This document shows, piece by piece, positions 1 through 5,345 of a stretch of 5,533 nt of DNA; within the stretch, counting starts at the first letter, position 1, and the number at the start of each line of letters is the position of its first letter. The DNA is from Brevundimonas sp. UBA4609. Lineage in GTDB: Bacteria; Pseudomonadota; Alphaproteobacteria; Caulobacterales; Caulobacteraceae. The notes under the pieces were generated by a model. The model had not been told where the DNA came from. It searched no databases and saw only the letters and a list, made by a program, of their open reading frames with translations. Made by a program: the position numbers and the translations under genes. The stretch spans positions 1-5,533 of the forward strand of contig DGIZ01000234.1 in NCBI GenBank assembly GCA_002386585.1, read 5' to 3'.

Positions 1-743
1 CCGGCAACCACGCGCAGGGCGTGGCGGCGGCGGCCAGGGCCGTCGACACGCCCGCCGTCATCGTCATGCCGTCCGACAGCCCGGCGGTGAAGGTCGAGGG
101 CGTGCGCGCCTTCGGCGGCGAGGTGCGCTTCTATGACCGCTGGACCGAAAGCCGCGAGGCCATCGGCGCCGAGATCGCGACCCAGCGCGGCTCAGTGCTG
201 GTCCCGCCGTTCGACGATCCCTTCATCATCGAAGGCCAGGGCACGGTCGGGCTGGAGATGCTGGAACAGGCGGGCGTGCCGATGGACCAGCTGCTGTGCG
301 GCGCCTCGGGCGGCGGGTTGATCGCCGGGATCAATCTGGTCATGGCCCAACAGAGCCCCGACACCCGCGTCATCGTGGTCGAGCCCGACGCCTTCGACGA
401 CACCCGCCGCTCGCTGGAGGCGGGCGCCCGCACCGCCCATCCGCAAGGGTCGCCGTCCATCTGCGACGCCCTGATGGCGCCCATGCCGGGCGAGCTGACC
501 TGGCCGATCAACCGGCGCCTGGCGGGCGCGGCGACCGTCACCGACGCCGAGGTGGCCGAGGCCATGCGCTTCGCCTTCCGCTGGCTGAAGCTGGTCATCG
601 AGCCGGGCGGCGCCGTGTCGCTGGCGGCCCTGCTGTCGGGCAAGGTCGAGGCGAAGGGCCTGACCACCGGCATCGTCCTGTCGGGCGGCAACGTCGACCC
701 CGGCCTGTTCAGCGAAATCATCGAGGGACGCTTCGAGGGGTAG
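1..743 (+). CDS. Threonine/serine dehydratase, 5'-truncated (PLP fold-type II)
   Basis: The product is a PLP-dependent beta-eliminase that would convert L-threonine to 2-oxobutanoate, or serine to pyruvate, plus ammonia, in the cytosol. The gene enters from the left edge. The frame is open from base 3 and begins GNHAQGVA, the classic motif after the PLP-lysine region of threonine dehydratases, so the SFK-type catalytic lysine lies outside the window. Further family signatures are PPFDDPFIIEGQGTVGLEML (about 200-260), a glycine-rich phosphate loop GASGGGLIAGI (about 299-331), VEPDAFDD (about 378-401) and a C-terminal SGGNVDPG (about 681-704). The first glycine of the usual GGGG loop is serine here. 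About 246 residues follow the motif and no ACT domain is present, which fits the short catabolic TdcB/serine-racemase-like type of about 320 residues. It lies 54 bases upstream of the MaoC-type gene and may share its transcript. Serine racemase or hydroxyaspartate dehydratase activity cannot be excluded. Confidence 0.93.
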   Translation, partial: GNHAQGVAAAARAVDTPAVIVMPSDSPAVKVEGVRAFGGEVRFYDRWTESREAIGAEIATQRGSVLVPPFDDPFIIEGQGTVGLEMLEQAGVPMDQLLCGASGGGLIAGINLVMAQQSPDTRVIVVEPDAFDDTRRSLEAGARTAHPQGSPSICDALMAPMPGELTWPINRRLAGAATVTDAEVAEAMRFAFRWLKLVIEPGGAVSLAALLSGKVEAKGLTTGIVLSGGNVDPGLFSEIIEGRFEG

Positions 744-774
744 GCCTTGCCTCCGCCCCCTCCCCGCGCAAGGC
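744..774 (+). repeat. Short inverted repeat between dehydratase and MaoC gene
   Basis: GCCTTGC at 744-750, immediately after the dehydratase stop codon, is exactly complementary to GCAAGGC at 768-774, with a C-rich 17-base loop. No T-run follows, so it does not read as an intrinsic terminator. It could be an mRNA-stabilising or processing hairpin between two co-transcribed genes, or chance in GC-rich DNA. Confidence 0.3.
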
Positions 775-784
775 TGGCGCGAAC

Positions 785-790
785 GGGAGG
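785..790 (+). promoter_or_regulatory. Shine-Dalgarno site fixing the MaoC-gene start
   Basis: GGGAGG ends 7 bases before the ATG at 798. The reading frame is open upstream to 747 with a proline-rich, non-conserved extension. This site, together with the family's N-terminus, selects 798 as the true start. Confidence 0.75.
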
Positions 791-797
791 GCGTCAC

Positions 798-1253
798 ATG
801 ACCAAGGCCAGCGAACTTCAATCCCTGATCGGACAGGAACTCGGCGTCAGCCGCTGGTTCGTGCTGGATCAGGCGCGCATCGACGCCTTCGCCGGACTGA
901 CCGAGGACGAGCAGTTCATCCACGTCGATCCCGAGCGCGCCAAGGCGACGCCCTTCGGCGGGACCATCGCGCACGGCTTCCTGACCCTCAGCCTCGCTTC
1001 GGCCATGAGCATGGATGCGGTCGCCCCGCTGGATGATCTGGTGATGGGGGTGAACTACGGCTTCGACCGCCTGCGCTTCCTCGCCCCGGCGCCGTCGGGA
1101 TCGCGCGTGCGCGGCCGCTTCAAGCTGTTGTCGGCCGAGGACAAGGGAGGCGGCCGGTGGCTGCTGAAGCACGAACTGACCGTCGAGATCGACGGCGGCG
1201 ACAAGCCCGCCCTGATCGCCGAATGGCTGACGATGCAGGTGGTGAAGGCCTAA
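798..1253 (+). CDS. MaoC-like hot-dog dehydratase (NodN type)
   Basis: This is a 151-residue single hot-dog protein of the MaoC/R-specific enoyl-CoA hydratase superfamily, NodN-like subgroup, a usual length for the group. By homology it would hydrate a trans-2-enoyl-CoA to the (R)-3-hydroxyacyl-CoA, or do the reverse, but the substrate of NodN-type members is not well established. The hydratase motif is clear: D37-E-Q-F-I-H42-V-D-P-E-R-A, then PFGGTIAHGFLTLSL at residues 50-64. D37 and H42 align with the catalytic Asp/His dyad of PhaJ-type hydratases, and the subgroup typically has the IHVDPERA wording. The C-terminal half forms the hot-dog strands (GSRVRGRFKLL, then WLLKHELTVEI). The start at 798 is chosen for its SD site and because translation upstream is low-complexity. 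It follows the dehydratase gene by 54 bases on the same strand. A link between the two activities is not evident. Confidence 0.9.
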   Translation: MTKASELQSLIGQELGVSRWFVLDQARIDAFAGLTEDEQFIHVDPERAKATPFGGTIAHGFLTLSLASAMSMDAVAPLDDLVMGVNYGFDRLRFLAPAPSGSRVRGRFKLLSAEDKGGGRWLLKHELTVEIDGGDKPALIAEWLTMQVVKA

Positions 1254-1262
1254 ACTCCCCCC

Positions 1263-1353
1263 GCTCATCCCGGCGGACGCCGGGATCCAGCCCTTAGGCC
1301 TCAGCCGCCATGCTTGCAGCTCTCACTGGGCCCCGGCGTCCGCCGGGGTGAGC
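1263..1353. repeat. Inverted pair of REP-like palindromic elements
   Basis: Two 28-base copies lie in opposite orientation: 1263-1290 and 1326-1353. The reverse complement of the first matches the second at 25 of 28 positions. Each copy is itself a hairpin: ATCCCGGCG (1267-1275) pairs with CGCCGGGAT (1278-1286), and CCCCGGCG (1331-1338) pairs with CGCCGGGG (1341-1348), so nested and whole-unit foldings compete. The pair fills the gap between two convergent genes, the typical address of REP/BIME-like elements. It may protect mRNA 3' ends or block read-through between the facing genes. No T-run follows either stem, so it is not a canonical intrinsic terminator. The rest of the 114-base gap holds nothing else I can name. 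Confidence 0.8.
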
Positions 1354-1367
1354 GGAGTATCAGGCGA

Positions 1368-2300
1368 TCACTCCCCCAGGCACCTCAGCGCCACTTCCAG
1401 ATTGCGCAGGCCGTCGTCGCCGCTGACGGCCGCCGTCTCGCCGGTGCGGATGGCGTGGATGAAGGCCTCGTGCTCCTTCTTCAGCGGCTCGGCGGGCCAG
1501 GCGTTCAGCATCCGCGTCGAATAGGAGCCGTCCGGCTGCTGGCCGAAGAATTCCGTCACCTGACGGGTGATCAGATCGGCGACGATGAAGCGGTTCTTGG
1601 TCGCCACCTGCAGGACGCGGGTCTTGTAGGGCGTGACCCAGTTGGTGGTGATGTGGGCGATCACCCCATTGTCCATGCGGAACTGCAGCAGGGCCGAATC
1701 CTCACGCGAGGCGTGGGTGTGGCCCAGCAGGGACTGGACCTCGGTCATCTCGGACCCCGTCAGGTGGCGGATGATGTCGATGTCATGCACCGCCAGGTCG
1801 ATGACCACCCCGACCTCGCCCATGCGCGGCGGGAAGGGGCCGACGCGGGTGATCTGGATGGAGATGATCTCGTCGCCGTCTATGGCGCGCTTGACCGTCT
1901 CGACCGCCGGGTTGAAGCGCTCGACATGGCCGACCATCAGCACGCGCTCATTCGCCTTGGCCGCATCGATCATGGCCTGGGCGTCGGCCAGCGTGGCCGC
2001 GATCGGCTTCTCCACCAGCACATGGACGCCCGCGTTCAGCAGGGCCACGCCCAGTTCCGCGTGATAGCGGTTCGGCGTGGCGATGACGGCGGCGTCCAGA
2101 CCGGCGGCCACGAAGGCCTCGGCCGTCGTCACGGCGGTCGCTCCATAGGCGGCGGACACGCCCTCGGCCGTCACGGCGTCGGGATCGAAGACGGTCGTCA
2201 GCTCGACGTCGCGCAGTTCGGACAGGACGCGCGCATGGTTGCGGCCCATGACGCCGGCGCCCGCGACGCCGATCTTGAGGGCAGTCTGATGGATAGTCAT
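1368..2300 (-). CDS. Gfo/Idh/MocA-family NAD(P)-dependent sugar dehydrogenase, probable UDP-GlcNAc-type 3-dehydrogenase
   Basis: This is a 310-residue cytosolic oxidoreductase of the usual family length. The N-terminal Rossmann fold shows the dinucleotide motif G14-A-G-V-M-G19 after beta-strand 1 (KIGVA). An acidic residue after strand 2 (D39 in VFDPD) suggests NAD preference. VEKPIA at 96-101 holds the family's EKP lysine (K98). The substrate half contains GHVERFNP (124-131) and DLAVHDIDII (168-177), whose H172 fits the catalytic or substrate-binding histidine. It starts 5 bases after the aminotransferase stop, so the two are co-transcribed and probably translationally coupled. Oxidation of a sugar C3 hydroxyl to the ketone that the aminotransferase then aminates is the expected role. 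GnnA-like (UDP-GlcNAc) or WlbA/WbpB-like (UDP-GlcNAcA) are the main options. The GHVERFNP wording looks unlike what I recall of WbpB, so I lean to the former. Family assignment is firm; substrate is inference. Confidence 0.9.
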   Translation of the reverse strand: MTIHQTALKIGVAGAGVMGRNHARVLSELRDVELTTVFDPDAVTAEGVSAAYGATAVTTAEAFVAAGLDAAVIATPNRYHAELGVALLNAGVHVLVEKPIAATLADAQAMIDAAKANERVLMVGHVERFNPAVETVKRAIDGDEIISIQITRVGPFPPRMGEVGVVIDLAVHDIDIIRHLTGSEMTEVQSLLGHTHASREDSALLQFRMDNGVIAHITTNWVTPYKTRVLQVATKNRFIVADLITRQVTEFFGQQPDGSYSTRMLNAWPAEPLKKEHEAFIHAIRTGETAAVSGDDGLRNLEVALRCLGE

Positions 2301-2305
2301 GCGGA

Positions 2306-3466
2306 TCAGACCTTGTAGCTGGCGACGGCGGCGATGATGCGGTCCTGCGTCGCCGCATCCAGATCAGAGTGCATCGGCAGGCTGATCACCACATCCTTCA
2401 GCCGCTCGGTGACGGGCAGGCCGCCGGCGCCGCGCGGGAAATGCTCATAGGCGGGCTGCAGGTGCAGCGGGATCGGATAGTAAACCGCCGTCGGCACGCC
2501 CTGATCCTTCAGGTGCGCGGCCAGGGCGTCGCGGTCGGAATGCTCGACCGTATATTGCGCCCAGTTGGGGACATGGCCCGCTGGGACGTCCGGAACCTTG
2601 GCGACGTGGGCGCGCAGGCCCTCGTTGTAGCGGGCGGCGGCGGCGTTGCGCCACTCGATCTCCTGCGCGAAGACCTTCAGCTTCTCGATCAGAACGGCAG
2701 CCTGGATGGTGTCCAGACGGCTGTTCAGGCCGATGCGCATGTTCAGATATTTGGGGTCGTGGTCGAAGGTGCGATCCTTCAGGTCGACGCCGACCGCCTT
2801 GCCGTGGACGCGGATGGAATCCATCAGCTGGGCCAGCTCGTCGTCGTTCGTCAGCACCGCCCCGCCGTCGCCGTAGCAGCCCAGAGGCTTGGCCGGGAAG
2901 AAGCTGGTGGTGGTCACATCGGCCCATTTCAGCGGATGTTCGCCGTCGATGGTGCAGCCGAAGCCCTGGGCCGAGTCCGAGATCAGCTTCAGGCCATGCC
3001 TGTCGCAGATCGCCTTGATGGCCGGATAGTCGGCGGGCTGGCCGAACAGGTCGACGGCGATGACCACGCGCGGGGTCAGGCGGCCCTCGGCCTTGATCCC
3101 TTCGATGGCGCGCTCCAGCGCGGCCGGATCCATGTTGTAGGTGTTCTCGTCCACATCGACGAAGACCGGCTCGGCGTCGAACCAGGGCACGACCTCGGCC
3201 GTGGCGGCGAAGGTGAAGCTGGGGACGAAGACGGCGTCCCCGCGCCCGATCTGCCAGGCCATCAGCGGCAGGGCCAGGGCGTCGGTGCCGTTGGCGCAGC
3301 CCAGGGCGTGCTTGGCCCTGCCGAAGGCGGCCAGGTCGGCCTCGAACTGGCGCACCTGCGGGCCCATGACCCAGGCGCCGCCGACGACGGCCTCATGAAC
3401 GGCGGCCTCGATCTTGCCGCCGAGGCGCAGGCGCTGGGCCTGAAGGTCGATGAAGGGGATGGTCAT
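2306..3466 (-). CDS. DegT/DnrJ/EryC1/StrS-family sugar aminotransferase (GnnB/WbpE-like)
   Basis: This is a PLP-dependent fold-type I transaminase of 386 residues that would transfer the amino group of glutamate to a keto nucleotide sugar. Visible landmarks in order: IPFIDLQAQ at the N-terminus; CANGTDAL (57-64), the phosphate-binding GTD; VPSFTFAATAEV (81-92); DSAQGFG (164-170) with the PLP-nitrogen aspartate D164 and Q167; SFFPAKPLGCYGDGGA (188-203) with Schiff-base lysine K193; IGLNSRLDTIQAAVL (245-259); and YYPIPLHLQPAY (329-340), wording typical of WbpE/WlbC/GnnB-type 3-aminotransferases. An upstream in-frame ATG at 3511 would add 15 arginine-rich residues. I choose 3466 because MTIPFIDLQ matches the family's usual start, although only a weak purine-rich GAGAG (3483-3479) precedes it. 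It is the first gene of a two-gene operon with the dehydrogenase. The family is certain; the exact sugar is inferred. Confidence 0.93.
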   Translation of the reverse strand: MTIPFIDLQAQRLRLGGKIEAAVHEAVVGGAWVMGPQVRQFEADLAAFGRAKHALGCANGTDALALPLMAWQIGRGDAVFVPSFTFAATAEVVPWFDAEPVFVDVDENTYNMDPAALERAIEGIKAEGRLTPRVVIAVDLFGQPADYPAIKAICDRHGLKLISDSAQGFGCTIDGEHPLKWADVTTTSFFPAKPLGCYGDGGAVLTNDDELAQLMDSIRVHGKAVGVDLKDRTFDHDPKYLNMRIGLNSRLDTIQAAVLIEKLKVFAQEIEWRNAAAARYNEGLRAHVAKVPDVPAGHVPNWAQYTVEHSDRDALAAHLKDQGVPTAVYYPIPLHLQPAYEHFPRGAGGLPVTERLKDVVISLPMHSDLDAATQDRIIAAVASYKV

Positions 3467-3573
3467 TGCGATGTCGCTCTCTCGATGGGGCCGGCGCGGG
3501 CGGAAGTCCAAGACTCCGGGGCGCGGACGCGAAGGCGGGTCGTCTGTGTCAATCTGCGTCCTACCAAAGCGGC

Positions 3574-3592
3574 GGGGTTCTGAACAAACCCC
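3574..3592. repeat. Small hairpin in the divergent promoter region
   Basis: GGGGTT (3574-3579) is complementary to AACCCC (3587-3592) around a 7-base loop, and a nested GTTC-T-GAAC dyad occupies 3577-3585. It lies upstream of both divergent genes and could be an operator or leader hairpin. Its small size makes chance a real possibility. Confidence 0.3.
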
Positions 3593-3634
3593 CCTGAGTC
3601 ACTTCGCGTTGCCGGATGCAACGAAAACCATGGC

Positions 3635-3660
3635 TTGGCAAAGACGGCGACCCTGCCTAA
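3635..3660 (+). promoter_or_regulatory. Weak promoter candidate close to the AGE-gene start
   Basis: TTGGCA at 3635-3640 is followed after 14 bases by GCCTAA at 3655-3660, loosely like the Caulobacter housekeeping layout (TTG-type -35, short spacer, GCTA-type -10). The -10 match is poor. If real, transcription would begin only a few bases before the ATG at 3673 or 3679, giving a leaderless or very short-leader mRNA. This would fit the absence of an SD sequence there. Confidence 0.22.
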
Positions 3661-3672
3661 GCCCGGACCGTC

Positions 3673-4779
3673 ATGACTATGCCGAACGCACAATCCCAGG
3701 TCCGCGACTGGCTGTTCCGCCAGGCCCTGCCCCTGTGGGCGACGGCGGGCGTCGACGCCGAGGGCCGCTTCTATGAAAAGCTGGATTTCGACGGTCGGCC
3801 GGTCACCGGCCTGCCGCGCCGCACGCGCGTCCAGGCGCGACAGGTCTATGTCTTCGCCGAAGCGGCTTCGCTCGGCTGGATAGAAGGCGAGGCTCTGGCG
3901 CGGCGCGGGCTAGAGGTTCTGATCCGCGACAATCAGCGCGACGACGGTCTTTGGGTTCGCACGACCGACGACGCGGGCGCCGTCCTGGACCCGACGCCGG
4001 ACCTCTATGACCTGGCTTTCGTCCTGTTCGGGCTGGCGGCCGCCCATCGCGTGCTGAACGACGAACGCGCCCTGCCCCTGGCCCTGGCGACCCTGGCGGC
4101 GACGGAAGACAGCATGGCCGATCCCGTCCACGGCGGCTGGCAGGAGGCCCTCCCGCCGGTCCTGCCCCGACGCCAGAACCCGCACATGCACCTGCTGGAG
4201 GCCCTGCTGTTCTGGCAGGCGACCGCCCCGAACCCTGTCTGGGAAGACGCCGCGCGACGCATCCTGGACCTTTTCGCCACGCGTTTCTTCGACGCCCGCT
4301 TCGGCGTCCTCGGCGAATATTTCGCCGCCGACTGGTCCGTCGCCCCCGGCGCCTTGGGCGAGGTGGCTGAACCGGGCCACCATATGGAGTGGGTCTGGCT
4401 GCTGGATCAGGCCCATCGCCTGGGCCTGCCCGGACATGCCGACAAGGCCGATGTCCTGTTCCGCGTCGCCCTGGAGCGAGGCTTCGACGCCGAGGGCCAC
4501 GCCGTGCGCGAGATCGGACGGGAGACGGGTCTTCTGGACTCCGGCCGCCGCCTGTGGTGCCAGACCGAGACCCTGCGCGCCTTGCGGCTGCGCGGCGAGA
4601 TGAAACGCGCCGACGCCCTGCTGGACGGAGTCTTCGCCACCTATCTGGCCACGACCACGCCCGGCCTGTGGGTCGACACCTACGACGCTGACGGACGCTC
4701 TCAGGACGCCGCCGTTCCAGCCTCGACCTTCTATCACCTGATGACGGCCTTTTCGGCCCTGCTGACGGAAACGGCATGA
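3673..4779 (+). CDS. AGE-family sugar epimerase/isomerase (N-acylglucosamine 2-epimerase-like)
   Basis: This 368-residue cytosolic enzyme has the (alpha/alpha)6-barrel of the N-acylglucosamine 2-epimerase/YihS superfamily, which interconverts aldoses and their C2 epimers or ketoses; some bacterial members act as mannose-6-phosphate isomerases. Family blocks in order: RRTRVQARQVYVFAEA (49-64), GLWVRTTDDAG (92-102), NPHMHLLEALLFW (169-181), EPGHHMEWVWLLDQAHRLG (233-251), LWCQTETLRA (294-303) and PASTFYHL (349-356). H236 (in PGH) and H355 (in FYHL) match the two catalytic histidines described for YihS. Length is slightly below the usual 380-420 residues but all blocks are present. No SD precedes the ATG at 3673; the ATG at 3679 is an equally possible start. 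The stop overlaps the next gene's start by 4 bases, so it is coupled to the HAD phosphatase. Substrate is undetermined; free or phosphorylated mannose/glucose or an N-acyl hexosamine are candidates. Confidence 0.9.
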   Translation: MTMPNAQSQVRDWLFRQALPLWATAGVDAEGRFYEKLDFDGRPVTGLPRRTRVQARQVYVFAEAASLGWIEGEALARRGLEVLIRDNQRDDGLWVRTTDDAGAVLDPTPDLYDLAFVLFGLAAAHRVLNDERALPLALATLAATEDSMADPVHGGWQEALPPVLPRRQNPHMHLLEALLFWQATAPNPVWEDAARRILDLFATRFFDARFGVLGEYFAADWSVAPGALGEVAEPGHHMEWVWLLDQAHRLGLPGHADKADVLFRVALERGFDAEGHAVREIGRETGLLDSGRRLWCQTETLRALRLRGEMKRADALLDGVFATYLATTTPGLWVDTYDADGRSQDAAVPASTFYHLMTAFSALLTETA

Positions 4780-5285
4780 CCCCGCGTCCCGCCGCCTTCC
4801 TCGACCGCGACGGCGTGCTGATCGTCGACAGCGGCTATCCGCACCGACCCGATCAACTGGTGCTGATGCCCGGCGCCGCCGAGGCGGTGAAGCGGCTGAA
4901 CGACGCCGGCTACATGACCGTCATCGTCACCAATCAGTCGGGCGTGGCGCGCGGCATGTTCAGCGAAGAGACCATGCACGGCTTCAACCGCCTGCTGGTC
5001 GAGCGCCTGGCCGAAGGCGGCGGGCGCATCGACGCCGTCTATACCTGCCCCTTCCATTCCGAGGCCGCAGACGCGCGCTATCGGCATCCGGACCATCCGG
5101 ACCGCAAGCCCAATCCCGGCATGTTGCTGAAGGCCGCCGCCGAGCACGGCCTGGACCTGGGCCGGTCCCTGATGATCGGCGACCAGCCGTCGGACATGGA
5201 GGCCGCGCGGCGGGCCGGCGTGGCGGGCCATCGCTTCACCGACGGCGATCTGGATCAATTCGTGCGCGATCTGCTGCCGGGCTGA
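4776..5285 (+). CDS. GmhB-like HAD-IIIA phosphatase with altered zinc site
   Basis: This is a 169-residue HAD-superfamily hydrolase related to D-glycero-D-manno-heptose-1,7-bisphosphate 7-phosphatase (GmhB) and the HisB phosphatase domain. In the ADP-heptose pathway GmhB removes the C7 phosphate before nucleotide activation. Motif I is F-L-D10-R-D12-G-V (nucleophile D10, acid/base D12). Motif II is VTNQSG (51-56, T52). Motif III is RKPNPGM (110-116, K111). Motif IV is MIGDQPSDMEAA (133-144, D136 and D140). All catalytic residues are therefore intact. The zinc loop is not: E. coli GmhB uses C-x-H and C-x-C, whereas here the order is C91-P-F-H94 and then H107-P-D109-R-K-P. It overlaps the AGE gene by ATGA (4776-4779), with a weak GGAA at 4767-4770 as SD. 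A phosphatase for another sugar phosphate, perhaps the product of the AGE enzyme, is the alternative. Confidence 0.88.
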   Translation: MTPRPAAFLDRDGVLIVDSGYPHRPDQLVLMPGAAEAVKRLNDAGYMTVIVTNQSGVARGMFSEETMHGFNRLLVERLAEGGGRIDAVYTCPFHSEAADARYRHPDHPDRKPNPGMLLKAAAEHGLDLGRSLMIGDQPSDMEAARRAGVAGHRFTDGDLDQFVRDLLPG

Positions 5286-5294
5286 TCGCTATTC

Positions 5295-5307
5295 TTCATC
5301 CGATGAA
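5295..5307. promoter_or_regulatory. Perfect 13-bp palindrome upstream of the hydrolase gene
   Basis: TTCATC and GATGAA flank a single central C in a locally AT-richer 60-base gap (5286-5345) between the HAD phosphatase and the alpha/beta hydrolase. The size and position suit an operator half-site pair for a dimeric repressor. As a transcript hairpin it would have an impossibly small loop, so it is not a terminator. No clear -35/-10 pair is seen on the + strand around it. Confidence 0.35.
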
Positions 5308-5334
5308 TTAACGTCAACCGAAACGGAGCTGTTC

Positions 5335-5345
5335 GGAGACGTCTC
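5335..5345 (+). promoter_or_regulatory. SD site embedded in a 10-bp palindrome at the hydrolase start
   Basis: GGAG at 5335-5338 sits 7 bases before the ATG at 5346 and supports that start. The SD overlaps a perfect palindrome, GAGACGTCTC (5336-5345), that ends exactly at the start codon. Confidence 0.6.

Larger units (their letters stand above)
3467..3672. promoter_or_regulatory. Divergent intergenic region with promoter elements and two GANTC sites
   Basis: This 206-base gap separates the leftward aminotransferase operon from the rightward AGE/HAD operon and must hold both promoters. On the minus strand a perfect TTGACA occurs at 3552-3547, but I find no convincing -10 box at 16-18 bases. 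Two GANTC motifs, the target of the alphaproteobacterial cell-cycle methylase CcrM, lie at 3512-3516 (GACTC) and 3596-3600 (GAGTC). I see no credible small gene inside: frames crossing it are arginine/proline-rich and overlap the flanking genes. Confidence 0.55.

Noticed and set aside
747..797. N-terminal extension of the MaoC protein to 747
   Set aside because: It would start at a TTG without an SD and add a proline/arginine-rich stretch; the ATG at 798 has GGGAGG at proper spacing and the family N-terminus.
192..1268. Long minus-strand open frame (about 358 codons) opposite the dehydratase and MaoC genes
   Set aside because: It is antisense to two clearly conserved genes, rich in Arg, Gly, Ala, Gln and His with no recognisable motif, as expected from the third-position GC bias of the real genes.
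1254..1367. Canonical rho-independent terminator between the convergent genes
   Set aside because: Strong GC stems are present, but no T-run follows on either strand, so I record the stems as paired palindromic repeats instead.
1314..2318. Plus-strand open frame of about 334 codons opposite the dehydrogenase
   Set aside because: It is the antisense shadow of a gene with intact Rossmann and EKP motifs; its translation is low-complexity (G/D/H/R/Q-rich) without domain features.
2369..3583. Plus-strand open frame of about 404 codons opposite the aminotransferase
   Set aside because: It is longer than the true gene, but antisense to all PLP-aminotransferase motifs. The composition is typical of a GC-rich shadow frame and there is no family resemblance.
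3910..4777. Minus-strand open frames opposite the AGE gene
   Set aside because: They are shadows of a gene whose conserved histidine blocks are all on the + strand; the translations are arginine/proline or glycine/glutamine-rich.
1368..5285. AGE enzyme as the UDP-sugar 2-epimerase of a UDP-ManNAc3NAcA-type pathway with the amino-sugar pair
   Set aside because: AGE-family enzymes act on free or phosphorylated sugars. UDP-sugar 2-epimerases of that pathway (WbpI/WecB type) are a different fold, so a single linear pathway joining all four genes is not supported.
5289..5331. Minus-strand promoter: TTGACG, 17-base spacer, GAATAG, reading into the HAD gene from the right
   Set aside because: The -10 is poor, the transcript would be antisense only, and no minus-strand gene is supported downstream.
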